DNA of 64,000 nucleotides from Tersicoccus mangrovi (GTDB lineage Bacteria; Actinomycetota; Actinomycetes; Actinomycetales; Micrococcaceae), in the NCBI RefSeq assembly GCF_036881825.1, contig NZ_JBAJMW010000005.1, positions 124,001-188,000 on the forward strand. Reading direction: 5' to 3'. Positions 50,624-61,040 of this stretch are shown in pieces. The first letter of the stretch is position 1; every line of letters starts with the position of its first letter. The position numbers and the translations under genes were made by a program. A model generated the notes under the pieces. The model saw only the letters and a program-made list of their open reading frames with translations, had not been told where the DNA came from and ran no database searches.

Positions 50624-51892
50624 TCAATTGGCCCACTTCGCCCACGGGATGTTCCAGTCCCCGAACCCGTCGGTCGGCTCCATCGGCCCGTAGCCGGTGT
50701 TCTTGACCATGACGACGTCGCCGGTGGTCATGTGCTGATACACCCAGCCCGCGCCGGCCGCGGACATGCCGATGCACCCGTGGGAGACGTTGATCTTGCC
50801 GAGGTACGGCACCGCGGACGGCAGCGCCTGGTGGATGAACTCGCCGCCGTTGGTCAGCCGGCTCGCGTTGTGCACGGTCAGCGGCGGGTAGTAGTGCGGG
50901 TCGCCCGGCTTGAGGCCGAGGGTGCTCGCGTTGAACTGCGTCGTCGCGTACTGGTCCATGATCACCTTCGTGCCGTACGTGGACGGCCAGTCGGCGTCCC
51001 CGAGCGTCACGGGATCGTCGCGCACCTTCTTGCCGTTGACGGTGATGATCATGTGCTTCGTCTTGTCGTCGGCGACGGCGATCCTCGCGTCCCCGATCGT
51101 GATGGAGCGCTTGATGTCGGTGTTGCCGATCTGGCCGTTGCCGAAGTCGACGCCGAACAGCTTGGCGTCGATCGTGACCGTGCTGTGCGCCTTCCAGAAC
51201 TGCGGGGCGCGGAAGCGGACCACCTGGTTGCTGTACCAGTGGAAGTCGCCCTTCTGCCCGGCGCTGGAGGTGATGGAGATGGCCTTCTCGACGGCGTCCC
51301 GGTTGAGCACCGGCTCGCTGAAGGTGAACTGGATCGGCTGGCCGATGCCCACGGTCTTCAGCTGCGGGCCGGGGTAGACGAGCGCGTCCGCCTCGTTCTG
51401 CGGGACGACGGTGCTGAACGTCTGGCTGCCCGTCTTCGTCGCCCCGGCGGCATCCTTCGTCGTCCAGGCGAGCGTGTAGCCGGTGTTGAAGGCGAGCCGC
51501 TTGCCCGACGTCCACGTCGTCCCCGCACCGTCGACGCTGCCGGCCACGGTCGTGCCGTCGGTCGCGGTGAGCGAGACCGTGGTCAGCGTGCCGTGGGCGG
51601 CCTTGACCGTCACGGGCGTCGCCGGGTTGACCTCGAACGAGCCGGCGACCGGCGCGGTCGTCACGGTCACCGGCGCCACCGGACCGGTGGGGGTGGCGGT
51701 GGCGGTCGCGGTCGGACGGGCGCTCGACGTCGCCGTCGCGGAGCTGCTGACCGGCCGGGTGGCCGAGCCTTCCGACGTCGGAGCGGAGGTGGTGCACCCG
51801 CTGACGGAGACGACGAGTCCGGCGGCGGCGGCGAGCGCGGCGAGCCGCAGGGAGATGCGGCCCCGCTGAGGCCGGGAGGAAGCAGATGACAC
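50624..51892 (-). CDS. lipoprotein L,D-transpeptidase (YkuD), 422 aa
   Basis: The enzyme makes 3-3 cross-links in peptidoglycan or attaches proteins to it. A signal peptide ends in the lipobox VSVSGC (Cys33), followed by a Thr/Ser/Ala-rich stalk, an Ig-like domain pair (about 80-285) as in LdtMt2-type enzymes, and the catalytic YkuD domain with HQALPSAVPYLGKINVSHGC and IGMS, where Cys373 is the nucleophile and His371 its neighbour. A Trp-rich tail closes the protein. AAGGGG lies seven bases before the GTG start. Confidence 0.92.
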   Translation of the reverse strand: MSSASSRPQRGRISLRLAALAAAAGLVVSVSGCTTSAPTSEGSATRPVSSSATATSSARPTATATATPTGPVAPVTVTTAPVAGSFEVNPATPVTVKAAHGTLTTVSLTATDGTTVAGSVDGAGTTWTSGKRLAFNTGYTLAWTTKDAAGATKTGSQTFSTVVPQNEADALVYPGPQLKTVGIGQPIQFTFSEPVLNRDAVEKAISITSSAGQKGDFHWYSNQVVRFRAPQFWKAHSTVTIDAKLFGVDFGNGQIGNTDIKRSITIGDARIAVADDKTKHMIITVNGKKVRDDPVTLGDADWPSTYGTKVIMDQYATTQFNASTLGLKPGDPHYYPPLTVHNASRLTNGGEFIHQALPSAVPYLGKINVSHGCIGMSAAGAGWVYQHMTTGDVVMVKNTGYGPMEPTDGFGDWNIPWAKWAN

Positions 51893-51933
51893 GTGAAAAC
51901 CCCTTGTTCGCGGGCGTCCACGCCCATGGCACG

Positions 51934-51966
51934 AGTGTAGGTGAACAGCTGGGCCCGACCGTTCAC
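51934..51966 (-). promoter_or_regulatory. -10 box and inverted repeat upstream of the L,D-transpeptidase gene
   Basis: TACACT (51934-51939, minus strand) would start a leader of about 35 bases. GTGAAC (51941-51946) and GTTCAC (51961-51966) form a 6-14-6 inverted repeat over the spacer region, a possible operator. Confidence 0.4.
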
Positions 51967-52050
51967 GTGGCGCGTTCCGCCCGGTGCGGCGTCGCCGTGG
52001 ACGGCGTGTCGCTCCGGCGCGTCGGCGCAGAGCGCGCGTCGCGCGACGAT

Positions 52051-53574
<1,524 letters not shown>

Positions 53575-53693
53575 GGGTCTTCCTCCTCGGGAACGGGCGG
53601 ACGCCCCGGCCCGGGCCGGAGACGGCCGGGCGGCGGGCCGCCGCGACGGGTCGGGACTGACGGGCGGAGCGGGGCTGGCGGGCGGAGCGGGGG

Positions 53694-54086
53694 TCAGGGC
53701 TGCTGTTCGCGCAGGATGCGCAGGTGGCCGCGGCGGACGCCGGTCGCGGACGGCGCCTCGAGCGGCTGGCCGGGTTCGCGCTGGGACGGGCCGGTCTGGC
53801 CGGCCGGGTTATGCGGGGCCGGGTCGGGGCGCTGCTGGCGCACGATGTCGGCGAGGGCGCCGAGGTCGTCGACCGGGCCGGCCTGCGGCGTGTGCAGGCG
53901 CACGACCTCCCAGCCCCGGGGGGCGGTCAGCCGCTGCGCGTGGTCGGCGCACAGGTCGTAGGTGTGCGGCTCCGGGTAGAGCGCGAGCGGGCCGAGCACC
54001 ACGGTGGAGTCCGCGTACACGTAGGTCAGCGTCGCGACCGCGGGCTGGCCGCAGGCGGTCCGGGTGCACATTCTGGAGGATCCCAC
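53694..54086 (-). CDS. DUF3499 family protein, 130 aa
   Basis: CTRTACGQPAVATLTYVYAD, LGPLALYPEPHTYDLCADHA and the conserved Cys/His set (two Cys near the start, then LCADH) fit DUF3499, a small actinobacterial protein that probably binds zinc. The function is unknown. The GTG at 54086 is eight bases after TAGGCT; an ATG at 54071 is an alternative start. The C-terminal 45 residues are Pro/Gly/Gln-rich. It is divergent from the PF06262 gene, as in mycobacteria. Confidence 0.85.
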   Translation of the reverse strand: MGSSRMCTRTACGQPAVATLTYVYADSTVVLGPLALYPEPHTYDLCADHAQRLTAPRGWEVVRLHTPQAGPVDDLGALADIVRQQRPDPAPHNPAGQTGPSQREPGQPLEAPSATGVRRGHLRILREQQP

Positions 54087-54235
54087 GATCCCCCAGCCTA
54101 CTCCCGGGGCCGGGCCGCCCCGGCCATCGCCTCGCCGGTCCGGCCGCCGGCGGGCGGTCTCCGGCGGAAGGTTCCGGAGGCCCCGGCGCGGCGCGGCGCG
54201 GGGCGTCCACCGGGCGCGAGCCGGGAGGGAGCGAC

Positions 54236-54241
54236 TAGAGT
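54236..54241 (+). promoter_or_regulatory. -10 box of the PF06262-type gene (leaderless layout)
   Basis: TAGAGT is followed by six bases and the ATG at 54248, with no ribosome site. Confidence 0.55.
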
Positions 54242-54247
54242 TCTGTC

Positions 54248-54769
54248 ATGCACGACAGCGTCGGCCCGTCGCCCGTTCCGCCGGTCCCCGCCGAGGGTTC
54301 CACGGGTGTTTCGCGCCCCTCCCTGCACCGCCCCTACCTGCGCCGTCGCCGCAACCGTCACGGCCGCGGCATCCGCAGTGGTCCCGTCCCCCTGGGCGCC
54401 CCCGCGCGCCGCACCCGGGCGGACGTGTTCGACGACGCGGTCCTCGATTCCGCGCAGCGGCTCCAGCGATTGCACCGCCCGGCGCTCGACGCCGTGTCCT
54501 TCGCCGTGCAGCAGATCCCGGACGATCTCGAGGAGCTGCGCGCCCGCGACACGGGCGAACTGCTGGCCGACGGCGGCATCCCCATGGGCCGGCTCGACGA
54601 GCGGGACGGCCAGGTCGTCATCGTCGTCTTCCGCCGGGTGGTCGAGCAGTTCGCCGGACGCGACATCCCCCTCGCCGACGCCGTGCACGACGCGATCGTC
54701 GAGCTCGTCGCGTCGTGGCTGCACTGGGATCCCGAGGCCGTCGACCCGCACTACGGCCGGTTCGAGTAA
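54248..54769 (+). CDS. PF06262-type metallopeptidase-like protein lacking the HExxH motif, 173 aa
   Basis: Residues about 58-173 match the small zincin-like family next to DUF3499 and WhiB genes: VFDDAVLDSAQRLQRLHRPA, VSFAVQQIPDD and a DERDGQVVIVVFRRVVEQFA strand-helix. Where active members carry HExxH, this protein reads AIVELVASWLHWDPEAVDP, so the metal site looks lost or replaced. The first 55 residues are basic and disordered. It may be a pseudo-peptidase with a structural role. The mRNA is predicted to be leaderless. Confidence 0.78.
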   Translation: MHDSVGPSPVPPVPAEGSTGVSRPSLHRPYLRRRRNRHGRGIRSGPVPLGAPARRTRADVFDDAVLDSAQRLQRLHRPALDAVSFAVQQIPDDLEELRARDTGELLADGGIPMGRLDERDGQVVIVVFRRVVEQFAGRDIPLADAVHDAIVELVASWLHWDPEAVDPHYGRFE

Positions 54770-54808
54770 CGCGGCGTCTCTTTCCCCCGGGGGCCTTTCC
54801 GAGTGGGC

Positions 54809-56392
54809 TCAGGGGCCGAGGCGCAGCGGGATCTGCCGGACGTCCTGCGCGGGCTCCGGCACCGCCGCGACCGCGATGCCGCTCTCCCCGGCCGTCGTCA
54901 CCTGCGCCGCGTAGACCGCTCCCCCGCCGGACTGCACCACCACGGCGGACGCGGACGGGGTGCCTTGGCGCGGGTCGGTCACCAGGCTCCGGCCCGCACC
55001 GACCTGCACGGTGCGGGCCCTGCCGAGCCGGCCGTCCGCACCCACGGGGCGGAGGGTGACGGTGGCGGCCGCGGCCGGGGCGGTCAGCGCGAGCTGCGGC
55101 GCACCGACGGGGAGGACGGGCAGCACGATCTCCTGGCCGAGACGCGCGGCGGCGCCGGCCTCGGCGATGTCGACGGGACGGCGCACGTCGGTGCCGCGCA
55201 CGGTCCGCACGCCGGCGGTGACCGGGACGTCGGACCGCACGGTGACGCCCCACACCCCGGCCGGCAGGGCCGTCAGCGGAACGGTCGTCACCGCGCCGCC
55301 GCGGGCACGGACGACGCCGGCCGTGCCGAGCGCCACCTGGCCGGCCGGTCCGTGTGCCTGCACCCGGACGGTGGCGTCGCCGTCGCCGGGAACGGTGAGC
55401 TGGAGCACCGGGACGGTGTCGGGGGCGGCGCGGCGCAGGGCGGTCATGTCGGTCGCGGACGGGATGAGCACACCGGGCACCGTGCGGGTCAGGGCCGGAC
55501 TCTCGACGGGCGTGAGGTACTCGACGCCGCCGGGCGTGAGTCCGCGCAGCACGCTCTGCTGGATGACCGCGGCGACGGGGCCGCCGCGGCTGCGGACGCG
55601 GACCCCGAGATCGGACTGGCCGGGCGCGAGGCCGGCGAGCACGATCGAGCGGCTGGCTCCCGGGGCGAGCAGCAGGCCCTGGCTGCCGACCGCGGTGATC
55701 GGGCCGCGGGTGCCGGCGAGATCGAGGTCGACGGTGGCGGGGCTCGTGCCGGGGTTGTGCAGGGTCAGGATCGCGGTGCGCCCGACCGTGGTCGAGGCGC
55801 CGAGCAACCACAGGTCGTTGCCGGGCGCCTGACAGGTGGCGGCGGCGAGTCCGCGCAGGTCGCCGTCGTCGGCGCGGTAGCCCAGCACCGCCCCGGCCGC
55901 CGTCGGCGTCTGTCCCACGGGTGAGGCGCGCAGGACCGACGGCGAGTTGACGCCGATGCCGGTGCGGGCCGCCGCCCGCGGCGTCCCGCTGCCCGTCGTG
56001 GACCGGGGCGCCTGCGCGAGGGTCGCGAGCGAGCCGCGCCCGGTGAGGGGTTCGAGGACGGTGCCGCCGAGGACGCCGTCGTCGGTGCTGCCGACGACCG
56101 CGGCGACGGTCGTGCGCGCGCTGTCCGAGACGGGGCTGAGCTGCGGGTCGGTGCTCGATCCGGCCGTGAGCAGCCGGGGCGCGCCGGGGCACACGGCCGT
56201 GGTCTCGGCGGCCGGCACGGCGGCGGCCGGGGCGGCCACGGAGCGGGACCCGGCGGCGGGCGCCGTTCCCGGCGCCAGCACCGGCGCGGCGACGAGCGCC
56301 CCGGCGGCGGCGAGGACGACGACGGACGCCGCGGCGGAGGCGATCACCCGCCCGCGGGCGGCCGGCGGGGTTCCGGTCGAGGCGTCACGCAC
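54809..56392 (-). CDS. DUF5719 family exported protein, 527 aa
   Basis: One N-terminal hydrophobic segment (about residues 15-40) acts as signal anchor. The rest is beta-rich and made of repeated Ig-like units with Gly/Pro turns (for example LTLHNPGTSPATVDLDL and TVRVQAHGPAGQVALG). The family is restricted to Actinobacteria as far as I know and has no assigned function. GTG 56392 follows AAGGAG and overlaps the preceding glycosyltransferase stop by eight bases (GTGCGTGA). It is probably a partner of that membrane glycosyltransferase. Confidence 0.8.
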   Translation of the reverse strand: MRDASTGTPPAARGRVIASAAASVVVLAAAGALVAAPVLAPGTAPAAGSRSVAAPAAAVPAAETTAVCPGAPRLLTAGSSTDPQLSPVSDSARTTVAAVVGSTDDGVLGGTVLEPLTGRGSLATLAQAPRSTTGSGTPRAAARTGIGVNSPSVLRASPVGQTPTAAGAVLGYRADDGDLRGLAAATCQAPGNDLWLLGASTTVGRTAILTLHNPGTSPATVDLDLAGTRGPITAVGSQGLLLAPGASRSIVLAGLAPGQSDLGVRVRSRGGPVAAVIQQSVLRGLTPGGVEYLTPVESPALTRTVPGVLIPSATDMTALRRAAPDTVPVLQLTVPGDGDATVRVQAHGPAGQVALGTAGVVRARGGAVTTVPLTALPAGVWGVTVRSDVPVTAGVRTVRGTDVRRPVDIAEAGAAARLGQEIVLPVLPVGAPQLALTAPAAAATVTLRPVGADGRLGRARTVQVGAGRSLVTDPRQGTPSASAVVVQSGGGAVYAAQVTTAGESGIAVAAVPEPAQDVRQIPLRLGP

Positions 56393-59300
56393 GCGTCGCT
56401 CCTTCCGTTTCGCGGTCCCGTCCCGGCGCGGCCGTCCGGTCCGGGGCGGCGGGGTCGACGTCGTCGGATCGGTCGGGTGACCGGAGCCCGTCGTCGGACC
56501 CGGCGCGGGTGGCGACCGGGGTGACGGCCGGGGTGACGGCCACGTCGGCGGCGGTCGAGCCCGCATGCGTCGCGGACCGGCGGCGCAGCACGGCGTCGGA
56601 CTGCTGCCAGTGCGGGGTGAGCCGGCGCGGCATCCGCAGCGGCAGGGCCAGCAGGAGGGTCAGGACCAGCACGAGGACCTGCGCCGCGGCCCACCAGGGC
56701 GCCGCGGGATGCCGGTACTGCGCGTGGAAGGCACCGCCGGCGGTGGGCACGGCGAAGGACTGGGACCAGGCCGACCGGCCCGTGCCGGTACCGGACGCGA
56801 CGGCGGCGCCGTCGACGGTGGCTCCCCAGTGGGCGTCGGCCCGCTCGGCGAGCACGACGCGCCGGCCCGGGGCACCCGGCGGCAGCTGGGCGACCGTCCC
56901 GTCGGTCGTCGTCGCCAGGTACTGCAGGGTGGCGCCCTGCGCGTCGACGAGCCGGGCACGGGCGACCACGGTGGCCTTGCCGGCCTCGACCGCGGCCGGC
57001 GTCACGCGCCACAGCCACCCGGCGTCGGTGCGGCCCACGGCCACCAGTCCGGGGACCGTGTCGATGCGGGCGGCCAGCAGGTCGGTGGCGCTGCCGGTGC
57101 CGCGCAGGACGACGAACGCGGCACCGAGGGATTCGAGGTCCGGGGCCGGGTCGACGCCGTTGGCGGCGAGCACGGTGGCCGCGGCCCGGCGGGTCAGGGC
57201 GGTCGCCGGGTCCCCGCCGGTGGCACCGCCCGTGGCGTCCGCGCCGCCGTCGGCCGCGACGGCGGTGGAGGTCCCGGCGGACACCTGGCCGAGCACCGTC
57301 GAGGAGAGGGCGTCCTCGGTCGTGCCCGTCCCGCTGACCAGCGCCGCACCGGCGTCCTGGCCCTCGGTGGTGTCGAGCACGAGGGTGCGGGAGCGGTCCG
57401 GCCCGGTCGCCCGGTCGGCCGCGGTGGCGGGCAGCGACCTCGCCGGGACGGTGCGCACGGTGTCGGCCCGGCCGGTCAGCGCGGACAACGCTGCGGGGCC
57501 GCCGTCGAGCCGGCTCGCGGCGAACGCGCCGAGCCCGGCCAGCGGCGCGACGCACAGCACGGTGCACAGCAGCACGCCGGTGATGCGGCCGCCGCGCCCG
57601 AACGGGGTGCCGGCGGCATCGGGCCGCTGACGCCGGTGCACGGTCCACGCCTCGACCCCGGCGGCGGCCGCGACGAGCAGCCCGAGCACGATCAAGGACA
57701 CGGCCGGACCGGGGTACGGCCCCACGACGGTGCCGTCGTCGGCCGAACCGGTCACGAGGACGGAGGCCAGCAGGCTGGTGCCGAGGCCAAGCAGGACGGC
57801 GAGCCAGGCGCCCCGGGCGGCGGCGGCGCGTCGCGGCACGGTGAACAGCGCCGCGACGGCCAGGGCGAGAGCGGGCACCCCGAGAACGAGGGCCCCGACG
57901 AGCACCCACGGCCCGGCAGGCAGCGGTGGGAGGGCCCCGTCCAGCGTGAGCTGCTCGGGGAAACCGAACAGCTGCAGCCACAGGGCCGCGGACCGGGCAC
58001 CGAGCGGCAGGCCCGGGTCGGCGAGCAGGACGCGGAAGGGCGCGGCGACGTCGGCCGAGGCCCCCGCCGCGATCAGCCGGTCGGTCAACAGCGGGGCGAC
58101 GAGCACGAGCGGCGACAGCAGGGTCCAGGCGACGGTTCGGGCGCGGCGGCCGAGCACGACGGCGAGGACGAGCAGACCCGCGACCAGGGCGGGCAGCAGC
58201 ACGGGAGCGGACGCGACGACGGCGGCGCACGCGAGGCCGGCGGCGGCCGCGGCGGTCCAGGACGGGGTTCCGCCGGTGCCGGGCCTGGGCAGGGCCCCGA
58301 TGGCGCTGACCCGGCCGCGGGCGTCGATGCGGTGGGTGCGCGATCCGCCGACGGCCCGGATCAGGCCGAGGACGGCGAGCGGGAGCAGCACGTGGGCGAG
58401 CACGGCGCCGAGCCGACCGGCTCCCAGCGCGGTCTGCAGGGCCGGCACCGCCGCGTACACCAGGGCCGCCCAGAAGCGGACGGACCGGCGGGCGGTGACG
58501 GCGCCGACGGCGAGCCACGCCGTGAGGGCGCTGAGCGCGAAGGCCAGCGGGAAGAGCCAGGCGACGACGATCGAGCCGTTCCCGGCGCCGAGCAGGGCCA
58601 GCCCGCCGAGCAGGAGGGTGAACGGGTCCGGCACCGCGGGCCAGCCGGCGCCGAGCGTGGACCACCAGGAGGTCGCGTGGGCGAGGACCGCGCCGAGGCC
58701 CGGCGAGAGCGGCAGCAGGGCACCGCCGGCGACGGCGGGACCGGCGAAGAACGAGCCGAAGGCCACGGCCCCGGCAGCGAGGGTGAGCGCCACGACGAGC
58801 AGCACGGTCGCGGTGCTGCCGTTGCGGGCGGCGGTGGCGATGGAGGTGAAGTCGTCCCGGCCGAGGGTGTCGCCGGTGGCCTCGGTCGTGCCGTCCGAGG
58901 CGCCCGTCCCGTCGCCGACGACGGTGCCGGCGACGGCCTCGCCGCGGGAGCGGCGGTGCGCACGGACCTCGCGCCCGGGGGTGAGGAGCGGCTGGACGAC
59001 GGCCCGGGAGACGCGCCGGCTGCGGGCTGCGCGAGCGCGCGAGCGGTGCAGCAGCCGCGGCCGGAGCAGGGCGCTCAGGGTCGCGCCCAGCTCGGTGGCC
59101 CCGTAGCCGGGGTCCTTGGCGAGCAGACTGACCAGGACGGTGCCGAGGGCACCGAGCAGGGCCCCGAGCATCGTGAACGGCAGCCGCCACGCGGGAACGT
59201 GGGTGAGGCGCAGGTGCACCTGTGCGCGGCGGCGCAGCACGTGGTCGCGGTTGCGGGGGCGGGCCGCCGCCCGGTCGGCCGCGTGGTGGATGCGGGCGCG

Positions 59301-59954
59301 CGGCACGACGACGACGCGGTGGCCGGCCAGGCGGTTGCGCCAGCACAGGTCCAGATCGTCGCCGGCGACGGGCAGCGCCGGGTCGAAGCCGCCGAGGGCG
59401 TCCCACACGTCGCGGCGGATCAGCATGCCGGCGGTGTTGACGGCGAAGACGTCGCTCTCGGCGTCGTACTGCCCCTGGTCCTGCTCGTCGGGGGCGATGA
59501 GGGTGAGCCGCTCGGTCCAGCGACTCAGGTGGACGCCGACGTCGAGAAGGGCCCGGGGGTCGTCCCAGTGGACCTGCTTGCACCCGGCGATCGTCACGGA
59601 GGGCGCGGTCTCGACGGCGGCCAGCAGTCGGGCGAGGGCGTCCGGCGCGGGGGCGCCGTCGTCGTGCAGCAGCCAGATCCACCGGGACTCGGCGGGGCCG
59701 GGGTCGCCGATCAGGCCGTCGGCGTCCGCCAGGCCGCGGGCGACGGCGGCGGAGAAGACCGTGCCGGGATCGGTGTGGACGAGCCGGGATCCGGCGGGCA
59801 GGCCAGCGCGCAGCAGGCCGACGCTGTCGTCGGTGGACCCGGTGTCGACGGCCACCACGGCGTCGAGGGGACGCTGCTGGGCCGCGAGGCCGGAGAGAGT
59901 CCGGCGGAGGTACCGCTCGCCGTCGTGCGCGACGAGGACGGCCGTGACGTGCAC
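56385..59954 (-). CDS. GT2 glycosyltransferase fused to a large membrane domain, 1189 aa
   Basis: The N-terminal 250 residues are a GT-A domain: VTAVLVAHDGERYLRRTLSG, VAVDTGSTDDSVGLLRAG, WIWLLHDDGAPAPDALARLL with the DD metal site, and PVAGDDLDLCWRNRLAGH. About 14 membrane helices follow between residues 280 and 800, then a large external region and a last helix near 1090-1115. Cytoplasmic transfer to a lipid carrier with the membrane part handling the product is likely. It starts at GTG seven bases after the WhiB stop and overlaps DUF5719, so the three genes form one unit. The substrate is unknown. Confidence 0.85.
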   Translation of the reverse strand: MHVTAVLVAHDGERYLRRTLSGLAAQQRPLDAVVAVDTGSTDDSVGLLRAGLPAGSRLVHTDPGTVFSAAVARGLADADGLIGDPGPAESRWIWLLHDDGAPAPDALARLLAAVETAPSVTIAGCKQVHWDDPRALLDVGVHLSRWTERLTLIAPDEQDQGQYDAESDVFAVNTAGMLIRRDVWDALGGFDPALPVAGDDLDLCWRNRLAGHRVVVVPRARIHHAADRAAARPRNRDHVLRRRAQVHLRLTHVPAWRLPFTMLGALLGALGTVLVSLLAKDPGYGATELGATLSALLRPRLLHRSRARAARSRRVSRAVVQPLLTPGREVRAHRRSRGEAVAGTVVGDGTGASDGTTEATGDTLGRDDFTSIATAARNGSTATVLLVVALTLAAGAVAFGSFFAGPAVAGGALLPLSPGLGAVLAHATSWWSTLGAGWPAVPDPFTLLLGGLALLGAGNGSIVVAWLFPLAFALSALTAWLAVGAVTARRSVRFWAALVYAAVPALQTALGAGRLGAVLAHVLLPLAVLGLIRAVGGSRTHRIDARGRVSAIGALPRPGTGGTPSWTAAAAAGLACAAVVASAPVLLPALVAGLLVLAVVLGRRARTVAWTLLSPLVLVAPLLTDRLIAAGASADVAAPFRVLLADPGLPLGARSAALWLQLFGFPEQLTLDGALPPLPAGPWVLVGALVLGVPALALAVAALFTVPRRAAAARGAWLAVLLGLGTSLLASVLVTGSADDGTVVGPYPGPAVSLIVLGLLVAAAAGVEAWTVHRRQRPDAAGTPFGRGGRITGVLLCTVLCVAPLAGLGAFAASRLDGGPAALSALTGRADTVRTVPARSLPATAADRATGPDRSRTLVLDTTEGQDAGAALVSGTGTTEDALSSTVLGQVSAGTSTAVAADGGADATGGATGGDPATALTRRAAATVLAANGVDPAPDLESLGAAFVVLRGTGSATDLLAARIDTVPGLVAVGRTDAGWLWRVTPAAVEAGKATVVARARLVDAQGATLQYLATTTDGTVAQLPPGAPGRRVVLAERADAHWGATVDGAAVASGTGTGRSAWSQSFAVPTAGGAFHAQYRHPAAPWWAAAQVLVLVLTLLLALPLRMPRRLTPHWQQSDAVLRRRSATHAGSTAADVAVTPAVTPVATRAGSDDGLRSPDRSDDVDPAAPDRTAAPGRDRETEGATRA

Positions 59955-59961
59955 GCCGGTG

Positions 59962-60510
59962 TCAGACGGCGCGCCTGCGCAGCCGGCGGCGCTCGCGCTC
60001 GGACATGCCGCCCCAGATGCCGAAGCGCTCGTCGTTCTCGAGGGCGTACTGCAGGCACTGGGAGCGGACGGTGCAGGCGCCGCACACCTTCTTGGCGTCG
60101 CGCGTCGAGCCGCCCTTCTCGGGGAAGAACGCTTCGGGGTCGGTCTGCGCGCACAGGGCGTCGGCCTGCCAGGAGAGCTCGCCGTCGTCGGCGGGGTCCG
60201 GGGAGGTGCCCGGCAGGCCCAGCCAGATGGCAGGACTGACCTGGTGGTCGAACGCGGGCTGTGCGTGCTGGGGCGCCTCGGCCGGAGCACCGGCGAGCGC
60301 GGTGACCCCGGACTCCTCGAAGGCCTCGTGCTCGGCGAGGAAGGCGGTGGCGGCGTCCTCGAGGGAGCGCTGCGTGTGTTCCCGGTACCGCCGCGACGCG
60401 TCCGGGTCGGCGGGGTCGACGTACCAGTCGTCGGGGACGGCTCGGGCCCCGTACCGACTGGCGGTATCCGCGGCCAGATAACGCTCCTGCGCCTGTTCCG
60501 CTGCTCCCAC
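59962..60510 (-). CDS. WhiB family Fe-S transcriptional regulator (WhiB2-like) with N-terminal extension, 182 aa
   Basis: The C-terminal 65 residues are a complete WhiB domain: Cys120, Cys143, Cys146 and Cys152 hold the 4Fe-4S cluster, GIWGG is at 164-168 and a basic tail ends the protein. FFPEKGGSTRDAKKVC and DERFGIWGG match WhiB2/WhmD, which governs septation and division. The usual length is about 90 residues; here some 115 residues precede the domain, with no internal ATG or GTG in frame. GAGGAG lies before the GTG start and supports the long form. Confidence 0.92.
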   Translation of the reverse strand: MGAAEQAQERYLAADTASRYGARAVPDDWYVDPADPDASRRYREHTQRSLEDAATAFLAEHEAFEESGVTALAGAPAEAPQHAQPAFDHQVSPAIWLGLPGTSPDPADDGELSWQADALCAQTDPEAFFPEKGGSTRDAKKVCGACTVRSQCLQYALENDERFGIWGGMSERERRRLRRRAV

Positions 60511-61040
60511 TGGTGCTCCTCGTCTGCTCGGTCTGCTGGATGGTGCTCGGACAGAAGACCGCCTGGTCCCCCCGGATCGGTCGGGCGCCCCGGAGACCCC
60601 ACCGATCGGCTGGCTGAGACCTCCGGCCGGTGTGCAAGCTCGGTCCCGCGGGTCCCCACCGGCTCGGGTGACGAGGCCGGTCGTCGCCGGCTCTCCCGCG
60701 GTGGTCTCCGCTGGTGGTGCTCGGGTACCCTCGACGGTGGCCGCCTCGGGTCGACAGGGTGGATCGCTGGGTCTGCGTGCTGGGTATCTGTCCGGCCGCG
60801 CCTTGGGCCGACGACCTAATTACACGCGTGTAAGTACAGCAACGTCAAGCCGTTCCGGCGAATGCGAGGCCGCTCCGGCGTGTTGGGGTTTCCCGGGCGT
60901 GTCGCGCGTCATCGACGGTCATCGTGTGCATCGGCTCGTTCCGGCCTGCGACGAGGGGGCGGGGGCATGCGGGGACCGGTTGCACGACATCGTCCTGCGA
61001 GAGAATGGCCTTCCCGCCCCGACCGGAAGGCTGCCACCCG
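60511..61040. other. 530-base divergent region upstream of whiB
   Basis: No gene is credible. A long untranslated leader for whiB is likely, as in mycobacteria. The only sharp element is the palindrome at 60820-60833. The TIGR03089 gene at 61041 has GGAAGG ten bases upstream. No convincing -10/-35 pair was found in either direction. Confidence 0.6.
60820..60833. promoter_or_regulatory. perfect 14-bp palindrome upstream of whiB
   Basis: TTACACGCGTGTAA is A/T-ended in a region of about 70% G+C and lies 310 bases before the whiB start. It looks like a binding site for a dimeric regulator. Confidence 0.5.

Noticed and set aside
53575..53693. SAH riboswitch ahead of sahH
   Set aside because: I could not match the conserved core of the known motif; only G/C-rich direct repeats are seen.
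56565..60239. 1224-codon plus-strand frame opposite the GT2 membrane gene
   Set aside because: Gly/Arg/Glu/Gln-rich translation without hydrophobic pattern or domain; the minus strand has codon-consistent membrane helices and GT motifs.
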